Below, one piece after another: positions 1 through 9,852 of a stretch of DNA of 64,000 nucleotides. Where the stretch lies: contig NC_009901.1 in assembly GCF_000018285.1 (NCBI RefSeq), positions 1,983,001 through 2,047,000 of the forward strand, in the 5' to 3' direction. A program made the position numbers and the translations under genes. How positions within the stretch are numbered: the stretch's first letter is position 1; each line of letters starts with the position of its first letter. This DNA comes from Shewanella pealeana ATCC 700345. Lineage in GTDB: Bacteria; Pseudomonadota; Gammaproteobacteria; Enterobacterales; Shewanellaceae. Below the pieces are notes generated by a model. That model was not told the origin of the DNA and did no database searches. It saw only the letters and a list, made by a program, of their open reading frames with translations.

Positions 1-1019
1 TTTTGGTCAGTTATTGGGTGTCGACTTCACTCGGTGGCGGCTTATGGGATATGTACATGGCCATCAAACGTTTGGCCGACGGTGATTTAAGTCAAAGACT
101 TAATTTCTTTGGTAAAGATGATTTTAGCCTTATTGCCCGTGAGATTGACCGAAGCGCCGATAATATGAGTGAGATGGTGCAGGCAATTTCACGCAATGCA
201 CAGACCCTTAATGAGGCGGCTGATGAGTTTACTCAGCAAGCGGGACATAGCGTAGAACTAACCGATTATCAGCATCAGTTTCTCGATACAGTTGCCGTCG
301 CCATGGCCCAGATGACGGCAGCGGTGGAAGAAGTTTCACACAGTGCTTCTAATACCTCAGATCAGACTCAGCAAAATGCGGCGCAGGCTGCCAATAGTCA
401 GACATTAATTACAGAAGCGGTTGCGCGTATTGCCGTGCTAAGCACAAAAATCTCAGAAGCTTCTGTATCGGTACAAGATCTGTCTCAAGCGGCGTCAGAT
501 ATTGGCGCGGTTGTGACAACGATCAACAGTATTTCAGAGCAGACTAATCTGTTAGCACTTAACGCTGCTATCGAAGCGGCGCGGGCTGGTGAGCAGGGCA
601 GAGGCTTTGCCGTTGTCGCCGATGAGGTGAGAACGCTTGCGAGCCGAACCCAGCAAGCGACGGTTGAGATCCAATCTATGATTGAAGGATTACAAACGGG
701 CACCGGCAAGCTTTCAAATATTACCAATGATATCGTATCGCAGGCAGATAAGGGCAGGGCGGCCATAGAGTCAGTAGGCCAAGATGTGGATAGTATGGCT
801 GAGTCTATCAGCATAGTATTTGATATGAGCTCGCAGATAGCGGCATCATCAGAGGAACAAAGCGCGGCTTCACGTGAAATTGCAACTCAGTTAAATGATA
901 TTCGCGCCCAGGCTGAAACGATTAAGCAAACGGCTCAGAGTTCGGTGGATCTGGCGACTAATTTGACGGATTCATCCAGAGGCTTAGAGCAGATTTTAGG
1001 CCAATATAAGATCAGCTAA
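1..1019 (+). CDS. Methyl-accepting chemotaxis protein, C-terminal part (5' end outside window)
   Basis: The reading frame is open from the left edge, so only the C-terminal ~338 residues are present. It begins at the end of a membrane segment, followed by a HAMP-like stretch ([17 protein letters not shown]) and a long helical signalling domain. The highly conserved MCP hairpin tip is intact ([20 protein letters not shown], continuing into [15 protein letters not shown]), which is the contact site for CheA/CheW. The protein is expected to sit in the inner membrane and report a ligand or redox signal to the flagellar chemotaxis system. The sensor domain is not visible, so the ligand cannot be guessed. 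No C-terminal pentapeptide tether (NWETF-like) is seen; the protein ends GQYKIS. Confidence 0.95.
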   Translation, partial: LVSYWVSTSLGGGLWDMYMAIKRLADGDLSQRLNFFGKDDFSLIAREIDRSADNMSEMVQAISRNAQTLNEAADEFTQQAGHSVELTDYQHQFLDTVAVAMAQMTAAVEEVSHSASNTSDQTQQNAAQAANSQTLITEAVARIAVLSTKISEASVSVQDLSQAASDIGAVVTTINSISEQTNLLALNAAIEAARAGEQGRGFAVVADEVRTLASRTQQATVEIQSMIEGLQTGTGKLSNITNDIVSQADKGRAAIESVGQDVDSMAESISIVFDMSSQIAASSEEQSAASREIATQLNDIRAQAETIKQTAQSSVDLATNLTDSSRGLEQILGQYKIS

Positions 1020-1102
1020 GGCTTATTTGCTTTGTAGTAATCGCTATTGTTGATAAATAAGATTGATGAACAAGTCTAATTGTTAAGCTTTTGAATATGT
1101 TA

Positions 1103-1132
1103 AAAAAATGCCAGCTATTGCTGGCATTTTTT
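1103..1132. terminator. Bidirectional rho-independent terminator between MCP gene and xthA
   Basis: An A-run, a stem AATGCCAG / CTGGCATT with a 6-nt loop and a T-run follow one another. The hairpin lies between two convergent genes and has A/T tracts on both sides, so it can serve both strands. Confidence 0.85.
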
Positions 1133-1184
1133 ATGTTGATCAGATTTGAATGAGCTAGCTTATAGCAATCAGCTTAAAGCTTAA

Positions 1185-1991
1185 TTAACTAAAAGTGCTC
1201 CAAATCGGCGCATGATCAGATGGCTTGTCGATGCCGCGTAGATCGTAATCAACATCCGACTCAGTGAGGCGCTCAGCCAATGTCTTGGTAGCCAAGACAA
1301 CGTCGATGCGTAGGCCGCGATTATCGACAAAGCCTTTACTGCGATAGTCAAACCAAGAGTAACGTTCACTACGCTCTGGGTGGAGTTCACGGAAGGTATC
1401 GACTAAACCCCAATCCATCAAGGTTTTTAGCCACTCACGCTCTTCCGGTTGGAAGCTACACTTGCCAGTTTTAAGCCAGCGTTTAGCGTTAGGCTCGCCA
1501 ATACCGATATCTAAGTCCACAGGAGAGATGTTGATGTCGCCAATAATAGCGATATCTTCGTCACTGCTGTGATATTCATTCAGATAAAGCATTAAGTCTT
1601 TGTAGAACTTACGCTTAGCCGGGTACTTGGTTTCATGGCTGATGTTATCGCCTTGAGGGAAGTAACCATTGAGTACGGTTAATGGACGGCCGTTTTCTTG
1701 GGTAAAGGTGCCCATGATCATCCGGCGCTGTGCATCCTCTTCATCGGTCGGAAAGCCTTTCTGTACCTTTATAGGCTCAAGCTTAGACAGCATGGCAACG
1801 CCATAATGGGCCTTACCGCCATGGTAATGCACCTTGTAGCCCATGGCTTCAACGTCAGCGAAAGGAAACGCTTCGTCATGCACCTTAGTCTCTTGCAGGC
1901 CGATAATGTCTGGTTGATGGCTATCAATCAGCGCTTGAAGTTGGTGCAGTCTTGCTCGCAATCCATTGATATTAAATGAAACAATCTTCAC
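1185..1991 (-). CDS. xthA: Exodeoxyribonuclease III
   Basis: 268 aa, the usual length for XthA. It is the Mg-dependent AP endonuclease and 3'-5' exonuclease of base-excision repair. Visible catalytic residues of the EEP fold are N7 (FNINGLRAR), E34 (GLQETK), D152/N154 (IIGDINISP) and H260 in the C-terminal SDHAPIW motif. It is the last gene of a leftward group yciB-yciI-xthA, starting 18 bp after the yciI stop. The ATG is preceded by an AAAGGACC-like ribosome site. Nothing is missing or unusual. Confidence 0.97.
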   Translation of the reverse strand: MKIVSFNINGLRARLHQLQALIDSHQPDIIGLQETKVHDEAFPFADVEAMGYKVHYHGGKAHYGVAMLSKLEPIKVQKGFPTDEEDAQRRMIMGTFTQENGRPLTVLNGYFPQGDNISHETKYPAKRKFYKDLMLYLNEYHSSDEDIAIIGDINISPVDLDIGIGEPNAKRWLKTGKCSFQPEEREWLKTLMDWGLVDTFRELHPERSERYSWFDYRSKGFVDNRGLRIDVVLATKTLAERLTESDVDYDLRGIDKPSDHAPIWSTFS

Positions 1992-2009
1992 TTTATGGTC
2001 CTTTTAAAT

Positions 2010-2309
2010 TTACGGTAGCACAAGTTTGTAAGGCTTAACGATAACGCTTTCATATACGCCTGCAGCGATATAAGGGTCGGCATCGGCCCAGCGCTGTGCA
2101 TCTTCGAGTGAAGCAAAATCAGCAACAACAAGAGAACCGGTAAAGCCTGCTTCACCAGGATTTTCACTGTCAATCGCTGGGTGAGGTCCGGCAATCAGTA
2201 GACGCCCTTCGTCAGCTAAAAGCTGTAGGCGCGCCAAGTGATCGGCACGAACTGATAAACGTTTCTCTAGGCTATTTTCAATATCTTGCGATGAAATCAT
2301 GTACCACAT
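2010..2309 (-). CDS. yciI: YciI family protein
   Basis: 99 aa with the ferredoxin-like YciI/dimeric alpha-beta-barrel pattern: an N-terminal strand (MWYMISSQD), the central [23 protein letters not shown] segment with the family's conserved histidine, and [19 protein letters not shown] near the end. Biochemical role in most bacteria is not settled. Its ATG shares one base with the stop of yciB, so the two are translationally coupled. The pairing with yciB resembles the E. coli yci region. Confidence 0.93.
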   Translation of the reverse strand: MWYMISSQDIENSLEKRLSVRADHLARLQLLADEGRLLIAGPHPAIDSENPGEAGFTGSLVVADFASLEDAQRWADADPYIAAGVYESVIVKPYKLVLP

Positions 2310-2854
2310 TATTTAAGTTCCTTACGATCTTCTTCAGACATGTTTTTAAACAGGTAGACGACGGTTAACACGGTATTGATAAGCGTCAGTGCGGTTAAAC
2401 CAAATACCTTGAAGTTAACCCAAGTTTCTTGAGATAAGCTAAAGGCAACATAGATATTTACTAGGCCACAGACTACGAAAAAGCTGACCCAGTACCAAGT
2501 CACGCGAGCCCATATTTTATCTTCGACGATAAGTTCTTTACCAAGCATGCTCTTGAGCAGTGGCTTGTTCATTATCTGGCTAACACCTAAGGCGATGGCA
2601 AACAGGGCGTAGACTATGGTGACCTTCCATTTAATGAAAGAGTCGTCGTGCAATATGAGCGTGAGTGAGCCAAATACCGTCACCATCACAAACGTAATAA
2701 GGTGCATTTTCTCAAGCTTCTTATATAGCAGGTAGCTGATGACAAGTTGCAGTGCGGTTGCCGCGATTAACGCGCCGCTGGCAATATAGATATCGAAAAA
2801 TTTATAGACGGCGAAGAAAATGACAAGAGGTAAAAAGTCGAGCAACTGCTTCAT
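2309..2854 (-). CDS. yciB: Inner-membrane-spanning protein YciB (septation protein A family)
   Basis: 181 aa with about five hydrophobic segments (e.g. residues 3-20, 24-42, 52-70, 78-95, 120-150) and the family-typical start [19 protein letters not shown]. YciB/IspZ proteins are inner-membrane proteins linked to cell-envelope synthesis and division in enterobacteria; the molecular activity is uncertain. First gene of the leftward yciB-yciI-xthA unit. Length and start match the family. Confidence 0.95.
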   Translation of the reverse strand: MKQLLDFLPLVIFFAVYKFFDIYIASGALIAATALQLVISYLLYKKLEKMHLITFVMVTVFGSLTLILHDDSFIKWKVTIVYALFAIALGVSQIMNKPLLKSMLGKELIVEDKIWARVTWYWVSFFVVCGLVNIYVAFSLSQETWVNFKVFGLTALTLINTVLTVVYLFKNMSEEDRKELK

Positions 2855-3009
2855 AGGCTTGTATCAGTTTAAGATTCAAAAAGTGAGGCTGAGTGTAGCA
2901 TGCAAGTAGGCGGGGAAAAAGTGAAAGCCGATAGCATCGGCTTGGATTAGAGCGGACGTTATTAGCTTTGTTGTTTCGTTAAGCTAAAGTTTTGATGCGT
3001 GATATCTGA

Positions 3010-3315
3010 TTACTCTGCTAACCAATCATCAACCAGCTTTCGTTTCTTCTTTTTTAGATCATGTGAAGCCTTGTCTTCAATTTTTTGTAACTGATTCTCA
3101 GCATAGTCGCCCTTTTTTACGGTATTGATATTCGCTTGTACCTTATCCAGTTTACGTTCAGCTTTTTTTACCTGCTTCTTATACTGTTTTTTGGTTTTAT
3201 TGATGTCTCTATTTAGATGCACCGCTTGCTTGACAATATTTTGGGCAAAAACAGGTGTTGTTGTGGTGACCAGCGTCGAGAGTAGGCTCAGGGTAATAAT
3301 GAAGATTTTATACAT
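3010..3315 (-). CDS. Small secreted lysine-rich protein, unknown function
   Basis: 101 aa. A signal peptide is clear (MYKIFIITLSLLSTLVTTTTPVFAQ, cleavage expected after FA-Q). The mature part is strongly basic and helical, with heptad-like spacing (KKQYKKQVKKAERKLDKVQ ... KIEDKASHDLKKKKRK), suggesting a short periplasmic coiled coil. No catalytic motif and no cysteine. I do not recognise the family. It stands alone between yciB and a rightward gene. The ATG fits a signal peptide start, so coding is likely. Confidence 0.7.
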   Translation of the reverse strand: MYKIFIITLSLLSTLVTTTTPVFAQNIVKQAVHLNRDINKTKKQYKKQVKKAERKLDKVQANINTVKKGDYAENQLQKIEDKASHDLKKKKRKLVDDWLAE

Positions 3316-3538
3316 AAGATTATTCAGTTATGGGAGTGATAGGAGTGATGGGCATTATCTAAGCTGCAGCAGAAAGTTTGAATACTGCAATAAGCATAGT
3401 GGTTATAAGCAGCGGTAATTAAACGAATAGGTTTATTGTGTTATTGCCATAAGTGCAAAATTAGTTTTGCTTAAGCACTTGATTTAAACGGTTTAGGCCA
3501 TTAGGTTGGCGAGTGCAATAATAAACAAAGGAATGTAT

Positions 3539-3976
3539 ATGAAAGTGATAGGTTTAGCGATTTCTGCGCTGCTCTTCGTACCGCAAGTGAGTCAGGCTAA
3601 AAACATTTACGGTGAAGTTTTACTGACTGATGTCGAACCGAAAACACAAAAGGTTTGGCACAGAGAAGGCAATAAATCGCCCCACTATCCCGTTGCACTT
3701 GCTCAAGCAAAGTTGCAAGGATGCACCGTATTGTCTTTTGATATTTCAGAAGAGGGATACACTGAAAATGTAGAAGTTGTAAGTTCCATTCCGAATAAAC
3801 ACTTGGGCAAGTACACTAAAAAAGAGATTAAAGGTTGGCGTTGGCAGCAGTTAGATCCACTGCAAAGCGCGATGTCTGAAAAGAGAACTCTTAGATTTGA
3901 TTATTGTCTAGGGCTAGAGTCAGCTGAACAGTCATTAGCGCAATGTCAGCAGCAAACGCAATTAAATTGCGGCTAG
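3539..3976 (+). CDS. Periplasmic protein with a TonB C-terminal-like domain
   Basis: 145 aa from the ATG at 3539, which has AAAGGA six bases upstream; longer upstream TTG and ATG starts in the same frame fit worse. Residues 1-20 form a signal peptide ending VSQAKN. The central part (HYPVALAQAKLQGCTVLSFDISEEG ... VVSSIPN) has the YP..A...G.V...F.I...G pattern of TonB C-terminal domains, but there is no membrane anchor plus proline-rich linker. Four cysteines lie in the mature protein, three of them near the C-terminus, and may form disulfides. Probably a soluble periplasmic or cell-envelope protein; partner unknown. Confidence 0.75.
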   Translation: MKVIGLAISALLFVPQVSQAKNIYGEVLLTDVEPKTQKVWHREGNKSPHYPVALAQAKLQGCTVLSFDISEEGYTENVEVVSSIPNKHLGKYTKKEIKGWRWQQLDPLQSAMSEKRTLRFDYCLGLESAEQSLAQCQQQTQLNCG

Positions 3977-4033
3977 TCTAAAGTACTCACTCTTGTCACC
4001 CCAAACATTGATTTGAGGTGACAAGCTCAATGA

Positions 4034-5437
4034 TTACTTAAGTGTAACCCCTTGGTAAGTTTGGCTTAAGTTTGCCATTTCAACCGATGGAACAATCACT
4101 TTATCTTCGAGTAACAGATCGGCAACGCTCTGATCGAATGAACGATAATGTAGCTTGGTCTCTACGCTGTAGTCCGTAGTCCCTGCTGGCAAAGTGAACG
4201 GATACTTAACCGTTTTCGAGCCTTTTGCTGGGATGGTGTTTTGCACAGAGAAACTCGCGACTCGCCATGGTTTGTGCTCAGGTTTGCCGTGAACATCAAC
4301 CGCGGTATCTTGGAAAATGACCGTACCTTCTGGCAAAGCGTTATCGGCAGTTAATGAGCCTGAACGCAAGATCTCTTTACCCGCATTATCACGGATAATG
4401 ACCTCAAGCCAGATCTGGCGAATAAAGGTTAAGCTCGTAGGTAAGTCATGGCCCGCACGGCGGTTAAATACGGTAACTTCAAGTACTGGCGCAGTGCTAG
4501 TTCCTGATACCTTGGTTTCTAAAGCTGCAGCGGTTTTGAGGCGTTTAATGGCCTCATCGGCATGAGCCTGACCATTCTCCACACCGAGTAGTGGAGCAAT
4601 CACAGCATTACCACCCACAAACCCATGGTCGTGTACTAGGCCACGAGTTTTTCCTCCTAAAGCAGCCTTACCACCTAAGCCATGCTCTTTGAGTTGTTTA
4701 GCCGGTAGCATTTCATCAGCTACGCGAACAGCAGTTTCTACTGGCACCATATGGCAATCTTGACATTGAATATCAGCGGCTGCGTAAGGTGATTTTTTCC
4801 ATTCTTCATAAGTATGCTCTAAAGCAAAGTTATCGTGAACTGGATTAAACACGTTATGACAGTTTGCACAAAATTCAGACTTGGTATGCAGCTCTGAATA
4901 CTCGGCTTTGTGGCCGCGGGGCTTAGCATCATCAAACGGTCCGCGCTTAATTTTATCATTGGCAATAACCAGTGATGCGTTGCCATGCTCCGCTGTGGCG
5001 GTGTGCGTTGCGTTAGTGTCAACAACGCTATGGCATACTTCACAAGATACGCCCTGATTAGCGATAGCTTGAGTGGTAAAGCCGCCAAATTTTCCTGATT
5101 CAGACTTGAATTCCACGGTTTGGGTTACTGTGCCGAGTACGGTATGACAACCACCACAGAGATTTTTTGCTGCGCCATTAGTTTCCTTTTCACCCATTGC
5201 CCATTCCGCCTGGAATACTGGGTCGATAAATGCGATGGAGTGCATTGAGCCCTGCCAGCCTTGCCATTGGCGAGGGTGGCAGCCCTTACAGCTTTTTGCA
5301 TCTCGCCATTGTTTTAATTCGGGCTGTTTTTCTCCCTCCATACTCAAGTAGGAAGGAGCGAATGCCATCTCTTTTTCGGCATGTGCTAGCAAAGGCATAG
5401 CGCCTATTAGAACTAATGCTAGGTATGTCTTTTTCAT
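4034..5437 (-). CDS. Pentaheme c-type cytochrome (cytochrome c554-like)
   Basis: 467 aa. Signal peptide MKKTYLALVLIGAMPLLAHA, so exported and matured in the periplasm. Five CXXCH heme-attachment motifs are visible: CKGCH at 50, CGGCH at 94, CEVCH at 132, CANCH at 190 and CQDCH at 225, with extra histidines for axial ligation. Residues ~300-450 are beta-rich without cysteine, resembling an Ig-like module. The N-terminal arrangement resembles the cytochrome c554 group of multiheme electron-transfer proteins. Substrate cannot be told. It is a single-gene unit, divergent from rnm, in the slot where enterobacterial genomes have trpL-trpE. Confidence 0.88.
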   Translation of the reverse strand: MKKTYLALVLIGAMPLLAHAEKEMAFAPSYLSMEGEKQPELKQWRDAKSCKGCHPRQWQGWQGSMHSIAFIDPVFQAEWAMGEKETNGAAKNLCGGCHTVLGTVTQTVEFKSESGKFGGFTTQAIANQGVSCEVCHSVVDTNATHTATAEHGNASLVIANDKIKRGPFDDAKPRGHKAEYSELHTKSEFCANCHNVFNPVHDNFALEHTYEEWKKSPYAAADIQCQDCHMVPVETAVRVADEMLPAKQLKEHGLGGKAALGGKTRGLVHDHGFVGGNAVIAPLLGVENGQAHADEAIKRLKTAAALETKVSGTSTAPVLEVTVFNRRAGHDLPTSLTFIRQIWLEVIIRDNAGKEILRSGSLTADNALPEGTVIFQDTAVDVHGKPEHKPWRVASFSVQNTIPAKGSKTVKYPFTLPAGTTDYSVETKLHYRSFDQSVADLLLEDKVIVPSVEMANLSQTYQGVTLK

Positions 5438-5869
5438 TTTATTTTTTACTCGGTAACAAAGGGGGAACTCTTAATAGCCCAACTGCGTAATAAGCGATTA
5501 TTCGCGAGGCTTGATATATGCCATTTTGGCGAACGCATAGTAAGCAATTCTTTGTAATCAATCTGCCGTCTAACCGGCATAAACCCATTGAATTATCATG
5601 AATTTGTTGCGTTTGCTCAAGAAATTGAATAAATGAAATGTCTTAATTAGCGAGGAGGGATGCAGGTTTTAACTGAATGCAGAAAGATTATGTTAAAAGC
5701 AGGTTTGTTTAGGGGGATATTGAAAATCTTATATGAAGTAATAGTTTATTTATCACTTTCTAGTGAGTTGTTACTCCTTGGGGGCCAATATCGCTTTGGA
5801 TAGTTAGCTAAGAGTAAATTACTAAAAACCGGATTAAAATCACCTTTCATCGACAAACTCAAGTATCAT
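5438..5869. other. 432-bp intergenic region between cytochrome and rnm
   Basis: Divergent promoter region, AT-rich. I see no trp-codon-rich leader peptide or attenuator of the kind expected next to rnm when trpE is the divergent neighbour. No clear FNR palindrome (TTGAT-N4-ATCAA) was found, although TTGAATTATCAT occurs near 5590. No other feature is seen. Confidence 0.5.
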
Positions 5870-6748
5870 ATGCCCATGAACGATGAAAATATCACAGACT
5901 TTAAATTGGTTGATTTACATAGCCACACGACCGCATCAGATGGTCAATTAACCCCGTCACAACTCATTGAGCGCGCAATAAGTAAAGGCGTGCACATGTT
6001 TGCCATTACCGATCATGACACCACTGATGGCTTGATAGAGGCTCATGAGTTTAATCGAGCCCATGAGACCCCACTAGAACTGATTAATGGCGTTGAGATC
6101 TCTACTCGATGGAACAATTTCGATATTCATATCGTTGGGCTTAATCTTGATATCGATAATGTCGAGTTGGCCGCATTTTTAGTGAATCAACGTGAGTTAC
6201 GATCGAGTCGAGCCAAACAAATTGGCGAGCGACTTGCGAAGGCTGACATCAAGGGCGCCTATGAAGGGGCTAAAAGCTTCGCTGGCGATGCCGCTATTAG
6301 CCGAGGACACTATGCTCGTTGGTTAGCCGAACAAGGCTACGCGACCACTACGGCCAATGTGTTTAAGAAGTATTTGGCTCGAGGTAAGACGGGTTATGTG
6401 CCTAACAATTGGCAGGACATGGCTAGCGCCATTGAGATAATTCATCAAGCGGGTGGGGTGGCAGTGTTAGCGCATCCTAGCGGTTATAAGCTATCTGCAA
6501 AATGGCTCAAGCGTTTAGTTCGTGAGTTTAAAGAGTCGGGCGGCGATGCGATGGAAGTCGTACTCGGTCAACAAACAATAGACGATCGCAACAACCTGAT
6601 CGCGCTGAGCATCAAAAATGGCCTGACATGCTCGTTAGGTAGCGATTTTCATTTCCCAAGTAGCTGGATTGAGATCGGTAAAAATATGTTCCAACCCCAA
6701 GGAGTGGATTGGGTTTGGCAGTCAGATAAATGGAAGGTAGTACAATGA
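5870..6748 (+). CDS. rnm: PHP-domain 5'-3' exoribonuclease RNase AM (YciV/TrpH)
   Basis: 292 aa. The PHP metal site is complete: HSHTTASDGQ near residue 17, TDHDT near 48, GVEIST near 79, H..GHYA, LAHP near 201 and the C-terminal SDFH. In E. coli this protein trims 5' ends of rRNAs and removes short RNAs from the 5' side. Two in-frame ATGs lie at 5870 and 5876; neither has a strong ribosome site. Its TGA overlaps the ATG of yciO by 4 bp (ATGA), so the two are coupled. Confidence 0.93.
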   Translation: MPMNDENITDFKLVDLHSHTTASDGQLTPSQLIERAISKGVHMFAITDHDTTDGLIEAHEFNRAHETPLELINGVEISTRWNNFDIHIVGLNLDIDNVELAAFLVNQRELRSSRAKQIGERLAKADIKGAYEGAKSFAGDAAISRGHYARWLAEQGYATTTANVFKKYLARGKTGYVPNNWQDMASAIEIIHQAGGVAVLAHPSGYKLSAKWLKRLVREFKESGGDAMEVVLGQQTIDDRNNLIALSIKNGLTCSLGSDFHFPSSWIEIGKNMFQPQGVDWVWQSDKWKVVQ

Positions 6749-7365
6749 GTCAGTTTTTTTATATGCATGAGGAAAATCCTCAAGCACGCTTAATTAGTCA
6801 AGCCGTAAACGTGATTAAAACGGGGGGGGTGATTGTTTACCCGACCGATTCGGGGTATGCATTAGGCTGTTTGATTGGCGATAAAGATGCGATGAGTAAA
6901 ATTGCTCGTATTAGACAGATCGACAATGACCATAACTTCTCGCTTATGTGCCGTGATCAGTCTGAGCTTGCTACTTACGCCCGTGTCGATAATCAAGCCT
7001 ATCGTTTGCTTAAGCAAAATACACCGGGACCTTACACGTTTATTTTTATGGCATCGAAAGAGGTGCCTAAACGTCTGCAGAACCCGAAGAAGAAGACTAT
7101 CGGTATTCGTGTCCCAGACAACGTGATTGCGTTGGCACTGTTAGAAGCTCTAGGCGAGCCTTTGATGTCTACCAGTCTTATTTTGCCAGGCAAAGAGTTT
7201 ACCGAGTCTGATCCTGAGCACATTCGTGACATTCTAGAGCATCAAGTCGACTTGATTATTCATGGTGGTTATTTAGGCGAGAAGCCAACTACCGTTATCG
7301 ACCTATCGGATGGTGAAATAGAAGTCATTCGTGAAGGTGCAGGCGACGTCACGCCATTCCTCTAG
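6745..7365 (+). CDS. yciO: YciO/Sua5-family L-threonylcarbamoyladenylate synthase-like protein
   Basis: 206 aa from the ATG at 6745, whose MSQFFYMHEENPQARLI start matches the family; a further in-frame ATG five codons upstream is less likely. The Sua5/YciO/YrdC motif is present (GGVIVYPTDSGYALGC), as are KTIGIRVPD and the C-terminal PTTVIDLSDG...VIREGAGD. This fold makes threonylcarbamoyl-AMP in TsaC; YciO proteins share the fold but their main in vivo role is less clear. Coupled to rnm by a 4-bp overlap. Confidence 0.93.
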   Translation: MSQFFYMHEENPQARLISQAVNVIKTGGVIVYPTDSGYALGCLIGDKDAMSKIARIRQIDNDHNFSLMCRDQSELATYARVDNQAYRLLKQNTPGPYTFIFMASKEVPKRLQNPKKKTIGIRVPDNVIALALLEALGEPLMSTSLILPGKEFTESDPEHIRDILEHQVDLIIHGGYLGEKPTTVIDLSDGEIEVIREGAGDVTPFL

Positions 7366-7482
7366 AATTATCGCCGTTGTTAGTATTAGCGCTTGTTAAA
7401 ATCAAATGGCAACGGCAATTGCTTTAATCAAATAGCATTTACAGGTATAATCGCGCGTTTGCGAAAATAGAGGGTGTTACGG

Positions 7483-8271
7483 ATGGAGGGCGTTCAGCAA
7501 AAATTGCCTTTAGCCGTTGTTCGAGGTGAGCCGTTTAAGGTGATGCCGAAAGACCTTTTTATTCCTCCAGAAGCGCTGGAGGTTTTTCTAGAGTCTTTTG
7601 AAGGACCATTAGATCTTCTCCTTTATTTAATCCGCAAACAGAAGCTTGATGTTGTTGATTTGCCAATTTTTTCTGTGACGCAACAGTACCTAGAATACGT
7701 GAATTTACTTCAAGGTGCGCGTGTTGAGCTTGCAGCTGATTATCTGGTTATGGCTGCAACCTTAGCTGAGATTAAATCTCGCTTGTTACTGCCTAGACCC
7801 GAGATTGAGCTTGAAGATGAGGAAGATCCTCGGGCACAGCTAATCCGTCAGTTAAAAGCTTATGAGGTGATTAAAGAAGCGCAGGAAAAGTTAGATGAGT
7901 TGCCTAGGATGGAGCGAGACCTGTTTCAGGCCAAAGCCATTCCTGCTGACAACATTAAACCTGAGCTACTGCCTCCTGAGGTATCGCTTACCGAGATTGC
8001 TAGAGCATTTTCATCAGTATTAAAGCGTATTGAAGCAACTGAAAATCATCATGTGGTGCGGGAAGTCTTATCGACTCGTGAGCGTATGACGCAGATTTTG
8101 GCTAAGCTCAACGCCGAAACTTACTTGCCATTTGAGGCCCTATTTGAATTTGAAGAGGGGCGAAGTGGTGTGGTAGTAAGCTTCTTAGCATTGATGGAGC
8201 TGGTTAAGGAATTGCTGGTTGAGCTTGTACAAGCTGAGCCATTTTCAACTATACATGTTAGGGCGTACTGA
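7483..8271 (+). CDS. scpA: Segregation and condensation protein A
   Basis: 262 aa from ATG 7483, which has AGGG eight bases upstream; a GTG nine bases earlier is an alternative. ScpA is the kleisin that bridges SMC/MksB-type ATPases with ScpB in chromosome condensation. The family signature is present: FEGPLDLLLYLIRKQKLDVVDLPI and YLVMAATLAEIKSRLLLP, followed by an acidic linker and a C-terminal winged-helix part. Its TGA directly abuts the start of scpB. Confidence 0.95.
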   Translation: MEGVQQKLPLAVVRGEPFKVMPKDLFIPPEALEVFLESFEGPLDLLLYLIRKQKLDVVDLPIFSVTQQYLEYVNLLQGARVELAADYLVMAATLAEIKSRLLLPRPEIELEDEEDPRAQLIRQLKAYEVIKEAQEKLDELPRMERDLFQAKAIPADNIKPELLPPEVSLTEIARAFSSVLKRIEATENHHVVREVLSTRERMTQILAKLNAETYLPFEALFEFEEGRSGVVVSFLALMELVKELLVELVQAEPFSTIHVRAY

Positions 8272-8868
8272 TTGTCTCAGATAAATCCAGATCAGCTTAA
8301 ACAGTTAATTGAGGCTAGCCTATTTGTGCTGGCCAAGCCGATGACGATAAAAGCATTAAAAGAGACGGTATTGTCTAGTTTTAATGTGTCGCGGGCTAAA
8401 ATTAAGGCATGTATCGAAGAGTTACAGCTCGATTATGAAAATCGAGGTGTACAATTAGTAAAGGTTGCGGGAGGGTATCGATTTCAGACATTGGCTGAAT
8501 TGAGTCCTTTTTTACAGCCGCTATGGCAAGAGAAAGCACCGAAGTATTCGCGTGCAACCTTAGAAACCCTGGCGGTGATTGCCTACCGTCAACCTGTCAC
8601 ACGAGGTGACATAGAATTTGTTCGTGGGGTTGCGATTAGCAGCCACATTATCAAGAGTTTAAACGATAGAAATTGGATAAAAGTAGTTGGCCATAAAGAG
8701 GTTCCGGGTAGACCGGCACTTTATGCAACCACCACCGAGTTTCTAGCTTATTTTGGCATTGACAGTATTGCGGATCTACCGCCTCTGTCAGATGCCAAAT
8801 CATTGGACGCGCTGTTCCATGTTGAGAGCGGCGTGACCGAAAAAACAGAAGAGTCTACTAATGAGTGA
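8272..8868 (+). CDS. scpB: Segregation and condensation protein B
   Basis: 198 aa starting with TTG immediately after the scpA stop; no ATG alternative preserves the conserved N-terminus ([19 protein letters not shown]). Two winged-helix domains are expected; [23 protein letters not shown] is the hallmark segment. Works as a dimer with ScpA. Overlaps rluB by 8 bp, so scpA-scpB-rluB form one tightly coupled unit. Confidence 0.94.
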   Translation: MSQINPDQLKQLIEASLFVLAKPMTIKALKETVLSSFNVSRAKIKACIEELQLDYENRGVQLVKVAGGYRFQTLAELSPFLQPLWQEKAPKYSRATLETLAVIAYRQPVTRGDIEFVRGVAISSHIIKSLNDRNWIKVVGHKEVPGRPALYATTTEFLAYFGIDSIADLPPLSDAKSLDALFHVESGVTEKTEESTNE

Positions 8869-9733
8869 AAAATTGCAGAAAGTCTTGGCCCGTGCAGGCC
8901 ATGGCTCCCGTCGTGAGATGGAGGCATGGATTGCTGCAGGTCGAGTTAGTGTTGACGGCGAAATTGCAAGCCTAGGTGATCGCGTTGAATCTGACGCAAA
9001 GATCCGTATCGATGGCCGTACAGTTTCAATTCGTTCTGAAGAAGATGTGGTTTGTCGTGTTATTGCATACCACAAACCTGAAGGTGAAATCTGTAGTCGT
9101 AAAGACCCAGAAGGACGCCCAACGGTATTTGACCGTCTACCAAAAACTCGCGATTCACGCTGGGTTGCTGTAGGACGCTTGGATATCAACACATCAGGTT
9201 TATTGTTGTTTACCTCTGATGGTGAACTAGCAAACCGCCTAATGCACCCATCAAATGAAGTGGAGCGTGAATACGCTGTACGTACGTTTGGTGAAGTGAA
9301 TGACGCTTGTATCCAACGTTTACGCATGGGCGTAACGTTAGAAGATGGCCCAGCAAACTTTGACAAAGTTAAAGCTGCTGGTGGCGAAGGCATGAACAAG
9401 TGGTGGCATGTCAGCTTAGCTGAAGGCCGTAACCGTGAAGTTCGTCGTCTATGGGAATCTCAAGAGGTTCAGGTAAGTCGTCTTATCCGTATTCGTTACG
9501 GTATGATTGAACTGCCTAAAGCTCTGCCACGTGGTGGTTGGATTGAGTTGCCAATTGAAGAAGTTAACTACTTACGTAAAACAGCGGGTATGGAAGAGGA
9601 AACTCGTACATTGCTGGGCACTGATAAACACAGTGTTGCACGTAATAAAGTACGTAGCGCAAAAATCAAGCGCGCTGTACATAAGCATAAAGTTGCTACA
9701 GGTAAGCCAAAGCCAACGCGTCAGCGTAGCTAA
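8861..9733 (+). CDS. rluB: 23S rRNA pseudouridine(2605) synthase
   Basis: 290 aa. N-terminal S4 RNA-binding domain ([21 protein letters not shown]) followed by the RsuA/RluB catalytic domain with the active-site aspartate D108 in [13 protein letters not shown]. The basic C-terminal tail ([20 protein letters not shown]) is typical of RluB and distinguishes it from RluE/RsuA. Overlaps scpB by 8 bp. Converts U2605 (E. coli numbering) in the peptidyl-transferase region of 23S rRNA. Confidence 0.95.
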   Translation: MSEKLQKVLARAGHGSRREMEAWIAAGRVSVDGEIASLGDRVESDAKIRIDGRTVSIRSEEDVVCRVIAYHKPEGEICSRKDPEGRPTVFDRLPKTRDSRWVAVGRLDINTSGLLLFTSDGELANRLMHPSNEVEREYAVRTFGEVNDACIQRLRMGVTLEDGPANFDKVKAAGGEGMNKWWHVSLAEGRNREVRRLWESQEVQVSRLIRIRYGMIELPKALPRGGWIELPIEEVNYLRKTAGMEEETRTLLGTDKHSVARNKVRSAKIKRAVHKHKVATGKPKPTRQRS

Positions 9734-9779
9734 TTGCTAACCAGCCTATCGACTAGAGATAGTCGAACAAAACGCATTT

Positions 9780-9808
9780 AAAAGGCCGCTATTTTAGCGG
9801 CCTTTTTG
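9780..9808. terminator. Bidirectional terminator between rluB and yciK
   Basis: Stem AAGGCCGCT / AGCGGCCTT with a 5-nt ATTTT loop, flanked by A-run and T-run, between convergent genes. Confidence 0.9.
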
Positions 9809-9852
9809 TATATAATGTCTTGTCCTGAAATGTGTTTACAGTAAAGAGCAGT

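Noticed and set aside
3506..3538. Longer TTG start for the TonB-like protein
   Set aside because: The upstream codons lack a ribosome site, and the ATG at 3539 has AAAGGA at good spacing and begins a proper signal peptide.
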